Shown piece by piece: positions 13,070 to 25,319 of a DNA stretch of 64,000 nucleotides (the stretch's first letter is position 1; every line of letters starts with the position of its first letter). Position numbers and translations under genes: made by a program. Location of the stretch: assembly GCA_035236585.1 (NCBI GenBank), contig CP141128.1, forward strand, positions 26,999,618 through 27,063,617. Direction: 5' to 3'. The notes beneath the pieces are model-generated. The model did no database searches, had not been told where the DNA came from, and saw nothing but the letters and a program-made list of their open reading frames with translations. The stretch comes from Warburgia ugandensis (Eukaryota; Streptophyta; Magnoliopsida; Canellales; Canellaceae).

Positions 13070-13640
13070 CCCACCCATGTAGACCACTTTGAACTTATAC
13101 CTGGAGTCATACAATTCCTTACATCATTTTATGGTCGAGAGAGAACCCATACCTACATAAAAAAAGAATTCCCTGATATTTGTGCTGCATTCAAATTTTA
13201 AAATGTCTTAAATGATTCTATTAGACTTAAGTTGTTCCATTTATTATTAAAAAAATAAGGCAAAATCATGGCTGAATATTTAAAGGCCGATTCCATTGCT
13301 AAGTGGGACCAATTGTCTAAAAGGTTTTTAAACAAATTCTTCCCCATCCATAAGACCAATGCCCTTTGTAGGGAGATCATCAACTTCTAGCAAAGAGAAG
13401 ATGAGCAATATTATGAATCCTAGGAAAGGTGGAATGAATTGGTATAAAAGTGCCATCACTATAGGTTTGAAAAATGGCAGGATGTTTAGTACTTCTATGA
13501 GGCATTTACACCTCAAAATAGACAAATGGTAGATGCAGCTACTGGAGGGGCTCTTATGGTGAAAAATGAGATAGAGGCCTGGAAATTTTTTCAAATTTTA
13601 GCTGACAATTTCCAGCAATAGGCTATTCCAAGAGGAAAGA
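13070..13640 (+). pseudogene. Athila-like Gag (fossil)
   Basis: Recognisable segments: HVDHFELIPGVIQFL, AEYLKADSIAKWDQLSKRFL, then a YFYEAFTPQNRQMVDAA / TGGALMVKNEIEAW stretch. These match the order of the plant Athila/Tat Retrotrans_gag domain. A further gag-side motif typical of the group, TYNIGCARHPNLSWS, lies at about 13918-13965. Broken. Confidence 0.8.
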
Positions 13641-14579
13641 GAGAAATATCTAGCCTTAGAAGAAAGGGGGGCTGTATGGAAAAGGAGTGACCTCAGATAT
13701 GTTATATAAGCTCGACTCCTTGACTAAAAGAATGGATAAGGTTAAAAGTATGTTCTATAGAATAGATGCCTACATGGCCGCTAATGCTTCTACTAAGCCT
13801 CTACAAGAGGTTTGCATTATTTGTTCTAGCCCATCTACTAGTATACAAAGATTATCTTTTAGAATAAGCAAATGCAATGAATACATATCACAATCCTAGC
13901 AATAATCCTTACTCTGAGACCTATAATATAGGATGTGCTAGGCATCCTAATTTGTCATGGTCTAAGAACAATTACTAAGGAGGTCCATCTATGAACCCCC
14001 TACACAAAAATTTCTTATGACTTCAATTCCCCAACAGCCACCTGGTTTTTTATTCCCTCAGCAACCAAAGAAACCAACCTTTGAGGAAACTATGCAATCA
14101 TTTATGAAAACTCTTTAAAATACTAGGATGAAATTAGACAGGCCATCAATGAGAGTAGATAGAGCAACAATGTCAATTCTCAAGTTATTGCCAAATTAAA
14201 AATGCAAATTGGCCACTGTCAGCTGCTTTGTGTTAGAGGAAAGGAACAATTTTCTAGTCAGCTATCCCAAACCCTAAGAGCCAGTTTGAATTGGGGTCCA
14301 GTTCAAATTGACAATGACCCCATGAGCAAGCAAATTCAATAACTACCCTTAGGAGTGGCCATCATGCTGATAATAAAGTAGGGTAAACTAAGGAAAACTT
14401 AGAGAAGAATGAACCATCCAAAACACAGGAGAAAGAGAAAAGACAAAAACATGATACTGCATCTGAACCTATAGGTGAGAAACTTATGTGCCTAAAGTCT
14501 CGTTCCCTTAGTTTTTAAACAAGGCAAAGAAAGGAACTAGTTTCAATGAGATAATGGTTGTGTTTAAAATTTTCAAATC

Positions 14580-15543
14580 AATATTCCCTTACTCAATGCT
14601 ATCAAGGACATTCCTACTCATGCTAAATTTCTTAAAGAGCTCTACATAGATAAGTGCATGCTTAATGTGCAAACGAAAGCCTTCCTAATCAAGCAGATCA
14701 GATCTTTGATCTAACACCAGACCCCTCCTCAGTTTAGAGATCCAGGTTGTCCTACCATCTCTTGTGTTATTAGAAACCAGGTCATTGATAGGGTACTATT
14801 AGATTTAGGGGCCGATGTTAACATGTTGCCATTTTTTGTCTATGAGCTGCTAAGGCTTGGTGATTTTAAGCCAACCAATACCACTTTGCAGTTAGTGAGT
14901 AGATCAATAAATATTCCATGTGGTATGTTTGGGGATGTTCTAATATAGGTGGACCAATTTTACTTTCCTATAGATTTTATTGTCTTAGATACCAAGCCTG
15001 TGTCAGACCCTGATAGTCAAATCCCAATAATTCTTGGAAGTCCATTTTTGGCAACATCCAATGCCATCAATAAACTATAGAAATGGTATGATGATGTTAT
15101 CTTTTAGCAATATGAAAGTTAAGCTCAATGTTTTTAATGATGATCATCAGTGTCTAGACCTAGATGATTCCTGTGTAGTAAATTTAATTGAAGGTCTAAT
15201 TCAAGATGCTAATACACCATTATCTTTCATAGACCCTCTTAAGATATGTCTAGCACACTCTAATTATGATTTTGATATAGACAAGTCCATTAATAAGGTA
15301 AATAATCTTTTGGATGCTGCACCTATAATGGATACCTCCAAATGGGAACCTTTGGTGGAACCACTTGCTCCTTCTGACTCTGTCCTTGTGCCTTCTATAG
15401 AAAACCCACCCACCTTGGTCCTTAAGCCATTACATAAAAATCTAAAGTATTCTTACTTAAGACCAGATGAATCCTCTCCTATAATCATAGCCTCAAATCT
15501 AGATAAAGAATGGGAAGGAAAGCTTCTTAATATTCTCATTTAA
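14580..15543 (+). pseudogene. Athila-like aspartic protease and linker (fossil)
   Basis: Around 14740-15060 the translation carries DPGCPTISCVI, the active-site-like VLLDLGADVNMLP, FYFPIDFIVLDTKPV and IPIILGSPFLAT, the conserved protease blocks of this family. Downstream, an open stretch at 15034-15543 contains LVLKPLHKNLKYSYL, the linker that precedes RT. Broken overall. Confidence 0.8.
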
Positions 15544-16290
15544 CATAAGACAACCTTAGGGTGGACCATAGCAAACATCAAAGGGACTAGCCATACTAAG
15601 TGTATGCATATAATCAATCTAGAGAAAAATGTTGAACCCTCTAGGAAAACACAAAGGAGACCAAACCCTAATATGTAAGAGATAGTGAGAGATGAAGTGC
15701 TAAAATTCCTAGATGTTAGTGTCATCTACCCTCTATCTGATAGAACTTGGGTCAACTCAATTTAGTTTGTGCTTAGGAAGTTGAGAGTCAAGGTAATTCA
15801 CAATAAGGTAATGAGTTTGTCCCACTTGCATGACCACCAAGTACAGAGTTTGTATAGATTACCAAAAACTAAATTCAATCACGAGGAAAGACAACTTTCC
15901 TCTTCCCTTCATATACCAAATGTTAGAAAGGTTAACTGGTCATAGTTATTACTATTTTCTTGATGGGTAATCTAGCTACAACCAAATCCACATAGTCTTT
16001 CACTTGCCCTTTTGGGACCTTCGCCTACCATCTTATGCCTTTTGGACTTTGTAATGTCCTAGCTACTTTTCAAAGGTGTATGTTGAGCATATTTTTTTAT
16101 ATGGTGGAGAAGTTTTTATAGGTGCTTATGGATGATTTTCTTGTGTTTAGTTCTTCATATAATGAATGTTACACCATTTAAAACTTATCCTTGCTAGGTG
16201 TTAGGAAAAGAATTTAGTGTTAAACTACGAAAAATGTCATTTTATGGTTCAAAATTGCATTGTTTTAGGCCACATCTTCTACGCCTATTA
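15544..16290 (+). pseudogene. Athila-like reverse transcriptase (fossil)
   Basis: Recognisable RT blocks include VLKFLDVSVIYPLSD, LMPFGLCNV near 16032 and the catalytic-box-like LMDDFLVF near 16127. Broken in many places. A C-rich homopolymer tract follows at 16388-16413. Confidence 0.8.
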
Positions 16291-17563
16291 TTCAACCACT
16301 AGATTGGAGCACACCATTTGAAATAATATGTGATGCTTTCATACTATGCTATCCGGGTTGTTTTGGGGTAGCATATTAAGAAACTCACCCCCCCCCCTCC
16401 CCCCCTCCCCCCCATATGATATATTATGTTAGTAAGACACTCAATGATGCCAATTTAATTATTCTACTACAGAAAAAGAGTTGTTGGCAGTTGTATTTGT
16501 CTTGGATAAGTTTAAATCTTACTTGCTAAGATCTAAAGTCATTGTCTATTCGGACCATGCAGCATTGAAATAACGTCCTTCTGAGAAGGATGCTAAACCT
16601 AGGCTGATTCATGGATACTGTTGCTACAAGAGTTTTATTTAGAAATTTGAGATAAGAAAGGTTCCAAAAATGTTGTGACAAACTATTTATCCAAGATAGT
16701 TGTGGAGTCTACTGGTGAAAATTTGCTTTTAACAAAAACCCTCCTAGATGAACAATTGTCGCACATTTTCCAATTGCCTTGGTATGCAGATATTGTTAAT
16801 TATCTTATCACAGGTCAAATTCTTAATCATTAGTCAAACCAAGAGAAAAAGATTCATTGATGAGGTTAAACACTTTACATGGGACAATTAGTACTTGTTT
16901 AAGTATTGGCCTAATTAGGTCGTTAGGTGATGTATACCAGATAATGAACATCATAAAATCATTTTCTTTTATCATGACCATGAATGCAAGGGCTATTTCA
17001 ATTCTAAAAAGACAACTAGAAAGATTTTACAGTATGGCTTTTATTGACCATTTTTAGGGATTCACATGCTTACTACATACCATGTGCTAGATGTCAATAG
17101 TTAGGGAGTATAGGAAAAAGAAATATGATGCCTATGAACCTCATTCTTATCATTGAGCCTTTTGATATTTTGGGGCATTGATCTTATGGAACCTTTTCCT
17201 AAATCCTTTGGTTATTTGTACATCCTTGTGAGAGTAGACTATGTGTCCAAATGGGAGGAAGACATATCATGCAAGACCAATGACCATAGGGTAGTATCAA
17301 GTTTTTAAATGAAAATACATTTGCTCACTTTGGTGCCCCTAGGGCCATAATTAATGAAGAAGGAAAACACTTTTGTAATAGAGTGTTTGAGAATTTAATG
17401 AAGAAATATGGTGTTACCCATATGATTTCCACCCCTTATCATCTTCAGACTTATGAACAGGTAAAAGTGTCTAACAGGGAGATAAAGCAAATTTTAGAAA
17501 AGAAATTCAATCCAAATAGGAAAGAGTGGTCATTGAGACTTAGTGAAGCTTTATAGGCTTATC
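16291..17563 (+). pseudogene. Athila-like RNase H and partial integrase (fossil)
   Basis: Around 16420-16690 are SKTLNDAN and other RNase H segments. Integrase core segments follow, including a STPYHLQTYEQVKVSNREIK-like stretch near 17430-17490. The reading is cut at 17563 by the LTR starting at 17564. Broken. Confidence 0.7.
16388..16413 (+). repeat. Poly-C tract
   Basis: 26 bases of C interrupted by two T's, lying within the RNase H part of the Athila-like fossil. Probably replication slippage in dead sequence, or a region where read quality should be checked. Confidence 0.9.
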
Positions 17564-20539
17564 TGTAATGCCTCGAGCATTTTACGCTATTTTTGCATCC
17601 ATTACAAAAATGAATTGGACATTCTATATGAAATTAACTATGTTAAATATTTTATCATTTTAAAATATTAAACAAATGAATTTATAAGAAAAATTGGTAC
17701 CATTAGATTTTACTAAAAAAATGGAATCCAAGGCCTCAAAGAACGCCAAAAACGGAGTTTGTATGAAGAAGTTACGGGCATTTAAAGATAAAGGGCATTT
17801 CTATAATTTACATGTAAAAATGAAAAAGGCCAAAAATGCAGGGGCCGTTTTGATAAAGGCACCCCCGTCTTCTTCCTCCTCTAGCCGACATTTCAGAGGC
17901 TTCCACCACCGGGACGGCAATAATGGCGGCACTGCCATAGGCGGCACCGCCTTCACGGGCTATAAAAACCCTCTTCCCCTCTCTCTCTCTGATCATCTTT
18001 TTCCCCATCTTCTCTGGTCATTTCAGCCTAGGGTTCCGGCAACTTTTTTAGCGAAAAACCCTCCTCTAGCTTCTCTGCAATCTACAGCACCGACCCAGGT
18101 TCTTCCTTCGGGCTGGCCGTCCTTTCCACTCTCTTTCTCTCCCTTCTTCCTCTGGTTGCATTGGAACTATGGGTTTTTCCCTTCTTCGAGTTTTCCAGCG
18201 ATAAAGGGAGCCACATCACAGAGAAAGGGTCACCATGTCTGGCTACCCAGGTAAGCCCATGTCCCTCTCTTCTCCCTCTTTCTTTTCCCACAGATCCTGA
18301 CCAGATCTGGTTAGTTTCCGACTTGAAATTGCCGGATTTTCAGAGAAAAACCAGATGGGTTGAAAACTCGTCGAAGACACCCTATCCCAGGTGTGCACAG
18401 GCATGACGCGAGCCCGTGGTGAGACGACATGTTCCGGGGGTGCACGGGCATAACGCACACCCGTGATGAGCTCCCTAGGGACGATAGTCGATCTCGCATC
18501 GCGTGTGGGCATAGTCCCGGCTCGACTGGGACGCACAAGGTGTTCTGGGAGCCGAGACGCATGCGCTTAGTACTGAGGATGCGCTCGCACAACGCTCGCT
18601 AGAACGCGCTCCGCAGCACGTAGCTCAGGCGTGAGCTCATATGTGAGGTGGTCGTGGTTCGACCGGGACGCACGAGCATCCTAGGAACCGTGACGCGCAG
18701 AGCCGCATGGACGAATCTGGTTCGTCCGTGATTGTGCAACGCTAAAAATGCAATTTTAGGAGCTGTAGGACTCTGATTGATGATCCAACAGAACCGTTGT
18801 GTCTGTAGTGACGACGTAGACCTAATGAACTATAAAAATCAGGATCAGAGGACTATTCTACATGATTAGAGCCCAAAAACTCTAGAAATCTCATAAATCT
18901 ACAAGATCAATAACCCTTGAATTGTAGATCTAACTATCCAAGTCAAATGTAAACCCATTCAAAGCATCAAGACAAGCGATTTGACCAAAAAAAGCAGATC
19001 TAGCCATTAATCTAGAGGTCTAAATAGTGAATCATAAATAGATAGAAAATGATGTGGAATCTTTGTTATCCAGGATTTTATAAAGGAGACCTAGGGTTGG
19101 GTTGAGTAATGAAGGATGCGACTCCATGAAACATCGAGGTAGGTAGTCTGATACTACTAAGTTTTCAAATACATTTCAAAGCTGAATGCTTTACTTGGCT
19201 TTGATTACTGTATTTAGTATGCTTCATGATTCATGGCCTTAAAGCAATTGAACCTATCATTGTGTTTAGCGTGCTTTTAGGATATGATGTTTTTGTACAA
19301 GCACATGGAATTATGGCTTTGAATGTGATTATTGGCATGAGCAGATTTTTTGCATTTCTTGCATGTTTTGAACATAAATGCCTAAATTTCATGATTTACG
19401 ATATATGAGATTTGAAATTATCTATATATATACTTTTTAGTGGGCAGATTGCCAGATGAGGCAGTCCACGGTGGGCACTATGCTGAGAGGTTGTTATGTA
19501 CGGGGTCGGCCTCCTAGCCTCTGCCACCAAAAAGGTGGATGGTATCACTGCCAAAAAGGCATTGTCCCTTCCCTGACTGCTGTGGTAAATAGGGACGACC
19601 ACTGGAGGTGTTCACAACACCCTTTGGGTACAGCCATAGTCCTGTAGAGGCTATGGTGGGTAGGTCTCTAGATACCAGAGCCACACGAGTCAGCTGTGTG
19701 CTGGTCGTGAGCGTAGTGACCCTATGATTTCAGTGTGATTGATATGCATATAGCATTGAGGTGGTTGTATACGAGTACTCATGACCAGTTGGCATGACGT
19801 GAATGCCAAGAGACTAATTGTGCATGATACTAGCATCTGCTTGAACGATGACTATTTTAAGAGTTTTATGATTATTATATTTGACTGCTGGTTTGATGCA
19901 TATGATGAGATCTTCGTATCTAGATCTGTTGATTCCCATTTCATGATTTTGATCATACTATATTATGAGAAAGGACTCCATGATTGAAATTGCATAAATA
20001 AGCTTATGTTTTATGCATAACTATGCATGCTTACACAAAAAGAATCACTGATATTTTACAACAAAAGCTCTTGGAATCCTGCATGTTGCCTACCATATTT
20101 TCAAAATAGTAGTATCAGATCACCTACTAGTTATGAGAAATACTCACCCAAATATATTTTTTTCCAGAATAACTCCACTCACGAGTAGAAGAAGCATCAG
20201 GAAATGTTAGTACTATGATCAAGTAAATGAAGAAGAGATAAGTATGAATGTAAGTAAACCCTCTACCCTTTGGACATGTATCTATATTTATTTACAATTG
20301 GGCTGTGAGCTGTGACTAGATAGACCTGGAAAGACATTTATGATTACTATAATTTTCAAAAACTACTTTGGTTGTTGTAAAAGCAAATGACACTCGGGCT
20401 TTTCAAAATGAGTTAAAATTAAAAGATTTTTCAACTGCATTGCATTGTTTTTATAAAATGGTTTTCAAATAGGGATGCATCCCGCCCTAGGAATTAGATA
20501 TTGTACTTAAAAATGCATGGGAAAACCTGGGTCGTCACA
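17564..20539 (+). repeat. Tekay-like LTR, short class (2.98 kb)
   Basis: Begins TGTAATGCCTCG and ends ACCTGGGTCGTCACA, followed at once by the primer site. It resembles the solo LTR at 56470-59149, with shared blocks such as CATTAGAT, AAAACGGAGTT and GGGGCCGTTTTGATA. A TATA box is at 17961. The open frame at 17694-18254 and those on the opposite strand are leader sequence, not genes. Confidence 0.85.
17961..17968 (+). promoter_or_regulatory. LTR TATA box
   Basis: TATAAAAA about 400 bp into the LTR, followed by a CT-rich stretch typical of plant transcription starts. The equivalent position in the related solo LTR (56887) also has a TATA box. Confidence 0.6.
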
Positions 20540-20540
20540 G

Positions 20541-20558
20541 TTGGTATTAGAGCCCAGT
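20541..20558 (+). other. Primer-binding site, tRNA-Met type
   Basis: TTGGTATTAGAGCCCAGT, one base after the LTR end. It differs slightly from the usual TTGGTATCAGAGC. Confidence 0.85.
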
Positions 20559-20590
20559 TGAAAACTCCTAAGTGAGTTGATATGCAAATT

Positions 20591-20621
20591 TTGAGGACGA
20601 AATATTTGTAAGGGGGTAGAT
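20591..20621 (+). other. Polypurine tract and 3' end of the internal region
   Basis: TTGAGGACGAAATATTTGTA followed by AGGGGGTAGAT sits directly before the LTR start at 20622. This is the standard 3' junction of Tekay-like elements (GAGGACGAA at the pol end, then a G-rich tract). Confidence 0.85.
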
Positions 20622-21171
20622 TGTAACACCCCTAATTAATGAAAATCAAGTTGGAATATTAGGGTTATGAAATATGCACTTCTCATAGAAGTGAAATCAA
20701 GGTATAAGACCTATATAATTGAAAACATATGCGACGAACGCTTTAAATTGACTGTAAGCACGTCAATTTCTAAATACGGATGAAAAATCTGTATTTTTCT
20801 TCATTTTAATGAATGAAAGGGAAAAATAGTAATTTCACAAATAACCAAGACTTGAGACCTCAAAATCTGGAATGCACTCAGAAATACGAATCCAACGCCA
20901 CTAAGTACGCTCAATTCCAAGTTCGGGAGAATAAAATGAATTTTTCTCCATAAAAGGGCAATTTGGTCTTTTCACACTCATGTGGGGCCCACATGGGGCC
21001 CACAAGGGACCCACAAAGGGATCCAACGTCTAGAAAACATGCAATCATTAGTCAAACCACTACCACCTGCTAGTGGAGAAGGAGGTGGTAGTGGGAATCT
21101 AATATACATTAAATAATAAAAAGGAGAAAACATAATTATTGCACGTTATTATGAAAACCACTCAAAACACC

Positions 21172-21179
21172 TATAAATA
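21172..21179 (+). promoter_or_regulatory. LTR TATA box
   Basis: CTATAAATAG about 550 bp into the LTR, within an ACACCTATAAATA context shared with the LTR at 28031 (TATA at 28586). Confidence 0.65.
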
Positions 21180-23742
21180 GACCTCATAAAAATTCTAAAA
21201 AATGTTCCAAAAATCATTCACGAGGTCCCCTGTTATGTTGCAAAAATTTAGCTCCAGAAACCTCCCCAAACTCCCCCAAGTTCTTCTTCTTCTTCACTAG
21301 TTTTTTTTCACTCAGGGCGTGTCCACGGCTGCACCAGGCTCTCCAGATTGAGTGGAGAAGTCAAGAGCGTCCTAGGACGCGTCGTCCCCAATGAAACGGG
21401 TTTCCGCCCAAGAAACCCTATTTCAATTAGCTATTGCTTTATACCCGTTGAAACCCCATCTTCAACATTGGATTTGTTTGGACAAGGTCGAGTTACAAAA
21501 GCCCTTTGATTTGAGGATGATCCACCTCTTGAATCTCCAGAAAAATGAAAATGAAGGTCAACCAAGTAAGGGTTACTGTCTCCGGTAGGTTCTTCATGAT
21601 ATTCCGACCAATCTGACCGTTCAACGGTGATCTGGAACCGTTGGTCATCTCCAAAATGGGGTGATCTATAAAACCCCTATGTTTTTCCACCTTCTTCGGC
21701 AACAGGAACGGATAAATATCTCCCTGTATGCATTATATGGCGTCTAAGGTTTTCCTTTTCTTCTCTGGCTGGTTTCTCAATCTTTGGTGAGCTCCTCCCC
21801 TCCAAACCGGCACAGGTAGGTGCACTGGTACCCCCTCTTTCATTTTCGGTAGGTTAGCATGGTTTTCTGGCCATCACGAGGTCTCCCTAGCTGTAGATCC
21901 GTCAGAGACGATGGATCCTGCTTGGGTGATGAGATCTCATCACAGATGGCTCAGATCAATCTTATGAGCCGTTGGATGGATTCCTGGGGCCCAAAAACAC
22001 CAGGATATGAAATCTGGGCTTTAGATGTTAACGGGTGGAGGAGATCCATCCGCAGGCGATCTGACGGTCCAGATCGAACCGTCTTGCTTGTAGCCGGTCA
22101 CCTGTGCCAAGACACCTGGGATAAGCAGTCACAGGTGCGGGATGCCGGTCGTCCCATACCTGTAATAGCACCCGCACCCAGATCAAATCTGGGTCATTCT
22201 CTTTTAAACAGAGATCTTATTTTTCTAATTCAGATCTCTATAGGACTCTGATTTTAGATCTAAAAAATTCTATGGACTCCTTATATCATTTAGCATGTAC
22301 TGAAATTATTAGATCTATGTTTTAAGTTGTATTTACATAGTTATTTTGTAAAATCAATATACATTATCATAGATCATGGACCAGATGACTTTAAAAGACA
22401 AATCTGAACCGATGGATGTATTCAGAGACCACGTAATACCTAAGGATCATGTTCAAAGTAAGATTTATGTTCTTATATATGAATGAATCGATTAACAATA
22501 GTAAAGATGGAATTCAGCCCTTAAAACGGGCTGAAATCTTAAAATCTTAATTCTGATGGTAATTGACCTTTAAATTTAGATCTGAAACTTTCCTTAGATT
22601 CATATTGATGTTAAGAATACACTGAACATTTTAGATCATGTTTTTAATTACTATATACATTATCTATTTAATCAAATCCATGCCATTGATTATGGATCAT
22701 GACCCACATGACCCCAAACATAAAATCGGAACCGTTGTATGTGTTTATAAGGTTCCAAAATGCTTAAGTAATTGTAATTTCATTGAAATGGAAATTAAAT
22801 GAAATGAAATTAGAAGGAAGGGACATTCACATGGAATGTATAACATAGACTTAATGATAGTAAGGACCATAGTTAGTAGGATAATATAAGGAATATAAAT
22901 TCCTTGGTCCAACTTAGGAGAATAATAAATCTCCATGAATGACATTTTAACTCATGGATTTAATTAAAAACAATTAGAAAGAATACTTAGGATTAAATGC
23001 TCATAGGAACCTTATAAAAGGTTGAGTTAGGGTCAAGCTAGTGAATGATGGACATAGTGGTTAAGGGGGTTATCTAATAGAGCCACGCTCTCCCCCCACC
23101 TTCCGTTGACGTTTGTGAGGTTTAAATGCCTCCTTACATGAGGATTGAAGTAGCCACTTTGTGTTCAACCATTTAACTAGTTAGCCTTAGCCAATTTGAC
23201 ATAAGAGGAGCAATCTAGACTTAGAATGAAATAAGCTACCCTCAACCAATAAAACATTAATTGGTTGAGTAATAATAATGAGAGCATAAAATGTAGTAAA
23301 TCATCTAATCTTGATAAAAATTGGAAATCAAGATAAGGATGATCAAACAAGATCCATAGGATCTTGGATGATCAAAAACAAATACTAATGTAGTATTGTA
23401 TAGTATGTATGCGTATGCAGAAGAACATAGATAGAGAATCCCAAACCCTTGATCAAATTTGATTCAAGGAAAATTAGGGTATCATCTATAGGAATACATA
23501 CTTGAATAGGGAAATAACCTTATATATATGGTATGACAGATGGATGAATCCAGACCGTGATGGACATTGTGGAAGAATACACTGGAGATGTATGAATCAA
23601 GATACTACTTTGAGGTAGGTGGATATACAAAGATATATTAGAGATTCATGTATAGATATACATGATTATCTGTCTAAAATTATAGACCTTCATTGTATCA
23701 GTATGCTTAGTACCTTAGCATAGTCATGATCCAAACAAGTGG

Positions 23743-23880
23743 TTCAAAACTTATGATCCAAAACATATGATCCAACACACATGATCCAAAACATATGATC
23801 CAATTGAGGGATCCAAAACATATGATCCAATTAAGTGATCCAATACACATTGATCAAACAAAGTGATCCAAAACAAAGAG
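23743..23880 (+). repeat. Cluster of short GATCCAA repeats
   Basis: ATGATCCAAAACAT-like motifs recur about nine times in roughly 140 bp, inside the LTR. Spacing is irregular (13-20 bp). Other long LTRs here have GATC-rich sequence in comparable places. Confidence 0.7.
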
Positions 23881-24383
23881 ATCTAACCTCATAATCTAAT
23901 CCACTTGATCTAATTTAATGATTAGGTATAATGAGGTAAAAGTACTGAGATATGAAGACTAAGGAAACCCTAAGAATAGGGTATGTATAATATTCCAGCC
24001 TTAGTTAAACAGACGACTGTCTGATATGTACAATATATTTTCCATACAAGTATGGAGACTTGTGGATTTTGATTTACACAGAGATAGAGACTGGGGATGC
24101 TATGCTAGGGAAGTTATGAGGGTTTGGCCACCCACTTCCTAAAATTTATATGATGGATACCATGCCCAACAAGAGGCTAGATGTTGGGTGGGGCAATAAA
24201 TGGAAGGTCCCATTGTAACAATCATGGTCCACCCCATGAGGACATGGATTGATTATTCCACAGTTGGTGTCAGTGGAGGATTATACAGTTATCTGAGCGC
24301 GCTATACGAATTAAGACTGTAAGCATAGCAGTCCTAATGTATTTTGCATTATGATGCACATATGATAGGCATAGTATGATGCC

Positions 24384-24665
24384 ATGGCATGATGATATGC
24401 CATTACATGAGTTCTTAGAATGAACACCCCATATGATAATTGGCTAGGTATTGCTCTCCTAAGTAGGAGTATAGTCAAGGGAAGGAACAAGTATGGCATG
24501 ATGATATGCTATTACATGAGTTCCTAGAATGAAAACCCCATATGAGGATTGGCTAGGTATTGCTCTCCTAAGTGAGAGTATAGCTAGGGGAAGGAACAAG
24601 TGTTGAATAATCTTTGGCTAGGTATTGCTCTCCTAAGTGGGAGTATAGCCAAGAAAAGTAACAAG
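24384..24665 (+). repeat. 109-bp tandem repeat, two and a half units
   Basis: Units starting at 24384 and 24493 are near-identical. A third, partial unit repeats the TTGGCTAGGTATTGCTCTCC segment at 24615. Each contains the palindrome CTCCTAAGTAGGAG or a variant. The expansion is not seen in the LTR at 28031. Confidence 0.85.
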
Positions 24666-24840
24666 TTTTGAGCAATCTTCACTATATTAACTAATTTGTC
24701 ATGTACTACATAAATAACGTATGTACCCTATGTGGAGATATCTTATGAATGGGTAACTATGATGAAATAAGGATTGAGGTATATACTCTTATGTTGATGA
24801 AGTAGTGTGTTTTTGTATTCCCCTACCAAGCATAGCTTGG

Positions 24841-24878
24841 TGAGGTATTGTACATGTTTCCATGTTTACAATACCTTA
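24841..24878 (+). promoter_or_regulatory. Conserved LTR hairpin (variant with paired substitution)
   Basis: TGAGGTATTGTA and TACAATACCTTA form a stem about 440 bp from the LTR 3' end. Relative to the copies at 32046 and 2098, an A:T pair is replaced by G:C. The preceding CCAAGCATAGCTTGG (24826-24840) is itself a 6-bp hairpin. Confidence 0.7.
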
Positions 24879-25319
24879 GATACAGAGAAGGAGGGTTAGA
24901 AGCTCAAGACTGTAGAAGACTTAAGAAGATGTGGATGAATAATCAATCAAGATACATCCTCTTGAATACATGTATTTTATTTGAGGGAATTGTATTGTTT
25001 TAAGAGTTTTAATGTATGGTGAGGTTTGTATATTTTGGATTATGTAATTTGGACAGGTATTTTACTGATACCGTGCTGTACTGTGAACCACTGGATGGAT
25101 CTTGGAAGTTTATTAAAATCATATTCCTTCAAGGGAATTTTATTTTGTACACAAATTGTACTTATGTTAAGTATGAAGTGGTGACTTGGGTTTTCAAAAC
25201 AAGTTTAAAAAGAAAAGAATTTCCGCTGCTTTGTTTTGCGAAATTTTTTTTACTAAGGGGACGCCCTTGCCTTTGAAAAATATATTATAAAATGTGTTTC
25301 AAAAACCTGGGTCGTCACA

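Larger units (their letters stand above)
9019..17563 (+). mobile_element. Athila-like Ty3/gypsy element, 5' LTR to integrase (fossil)
   Basis: In order on the plus strand: LTR (9019-11737), tRNA-Asp-type primer site (11744-11761), a 1.3-kb leader, gag, protease, RT, RNase H and part of integrase. The integrase stops abruptly at 17563, where the LTR of a Tekay-like element begins; its continuation is not found on the far side. It is heavily broken, with many interruptions across gag and pol, and is therefore old, older than the element inserted in it. Lineage rests on the Asp primer site and on Gag/protease sequence typical of Athila relatives. Confidence 0.85.
17564..25319 (+). mobile_element. 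Composite Tekay-like element with two unlike LTRs and almost no interior
   Basis: A 2.98-kb LTR (17564-20539) is followed by a primer site, about 50 bp, a polypurine tract and a 4.70-kb LTR of a different subfamily (20622-25319). All coding sequence is absent. The outer 5-bp flanks differ (TTATC left, AGTGA right), so this is not a simple insertion. Recombination between two related elements with loss of both interiors is the best reading. It lies in the Athila-like integrase, so it or its 5' parent arrived later. Confidence 0.75.
20622..25319 (+). repeat. Tekay-like 3' LTR, long class (4.70 kb)
   Basis: Begins TGTAACACCCC after a polypurine tract and ends ACCTGGGTCGTCACA. No primer site follows, so it is a 3' LTR. 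It has a TATA box at 21172, a GATCCAA-rich cluster (23743-23880), the conserved GGTTTGGCCACC block (24120-24132), a 109-bp tandem repeat (24384-24665) and the conserved hairpin (24841-24878). Open frames inside are not genes. Confidence 0.85.

Noticed and set aside
17694-18254. 186-residue ORF as a host gene
   Set aside because: It lies wholly inside an LTR with defined termini, overlaps long ORFs on the other strand, has no domain, and the related LTR at 56470 does not keep the frame.
21859-22251. 130-residue ORF as a gene
   Set aside because: Inside the long-class LTR, with no family likeness. Its GC-rich leader gives chance open frames.
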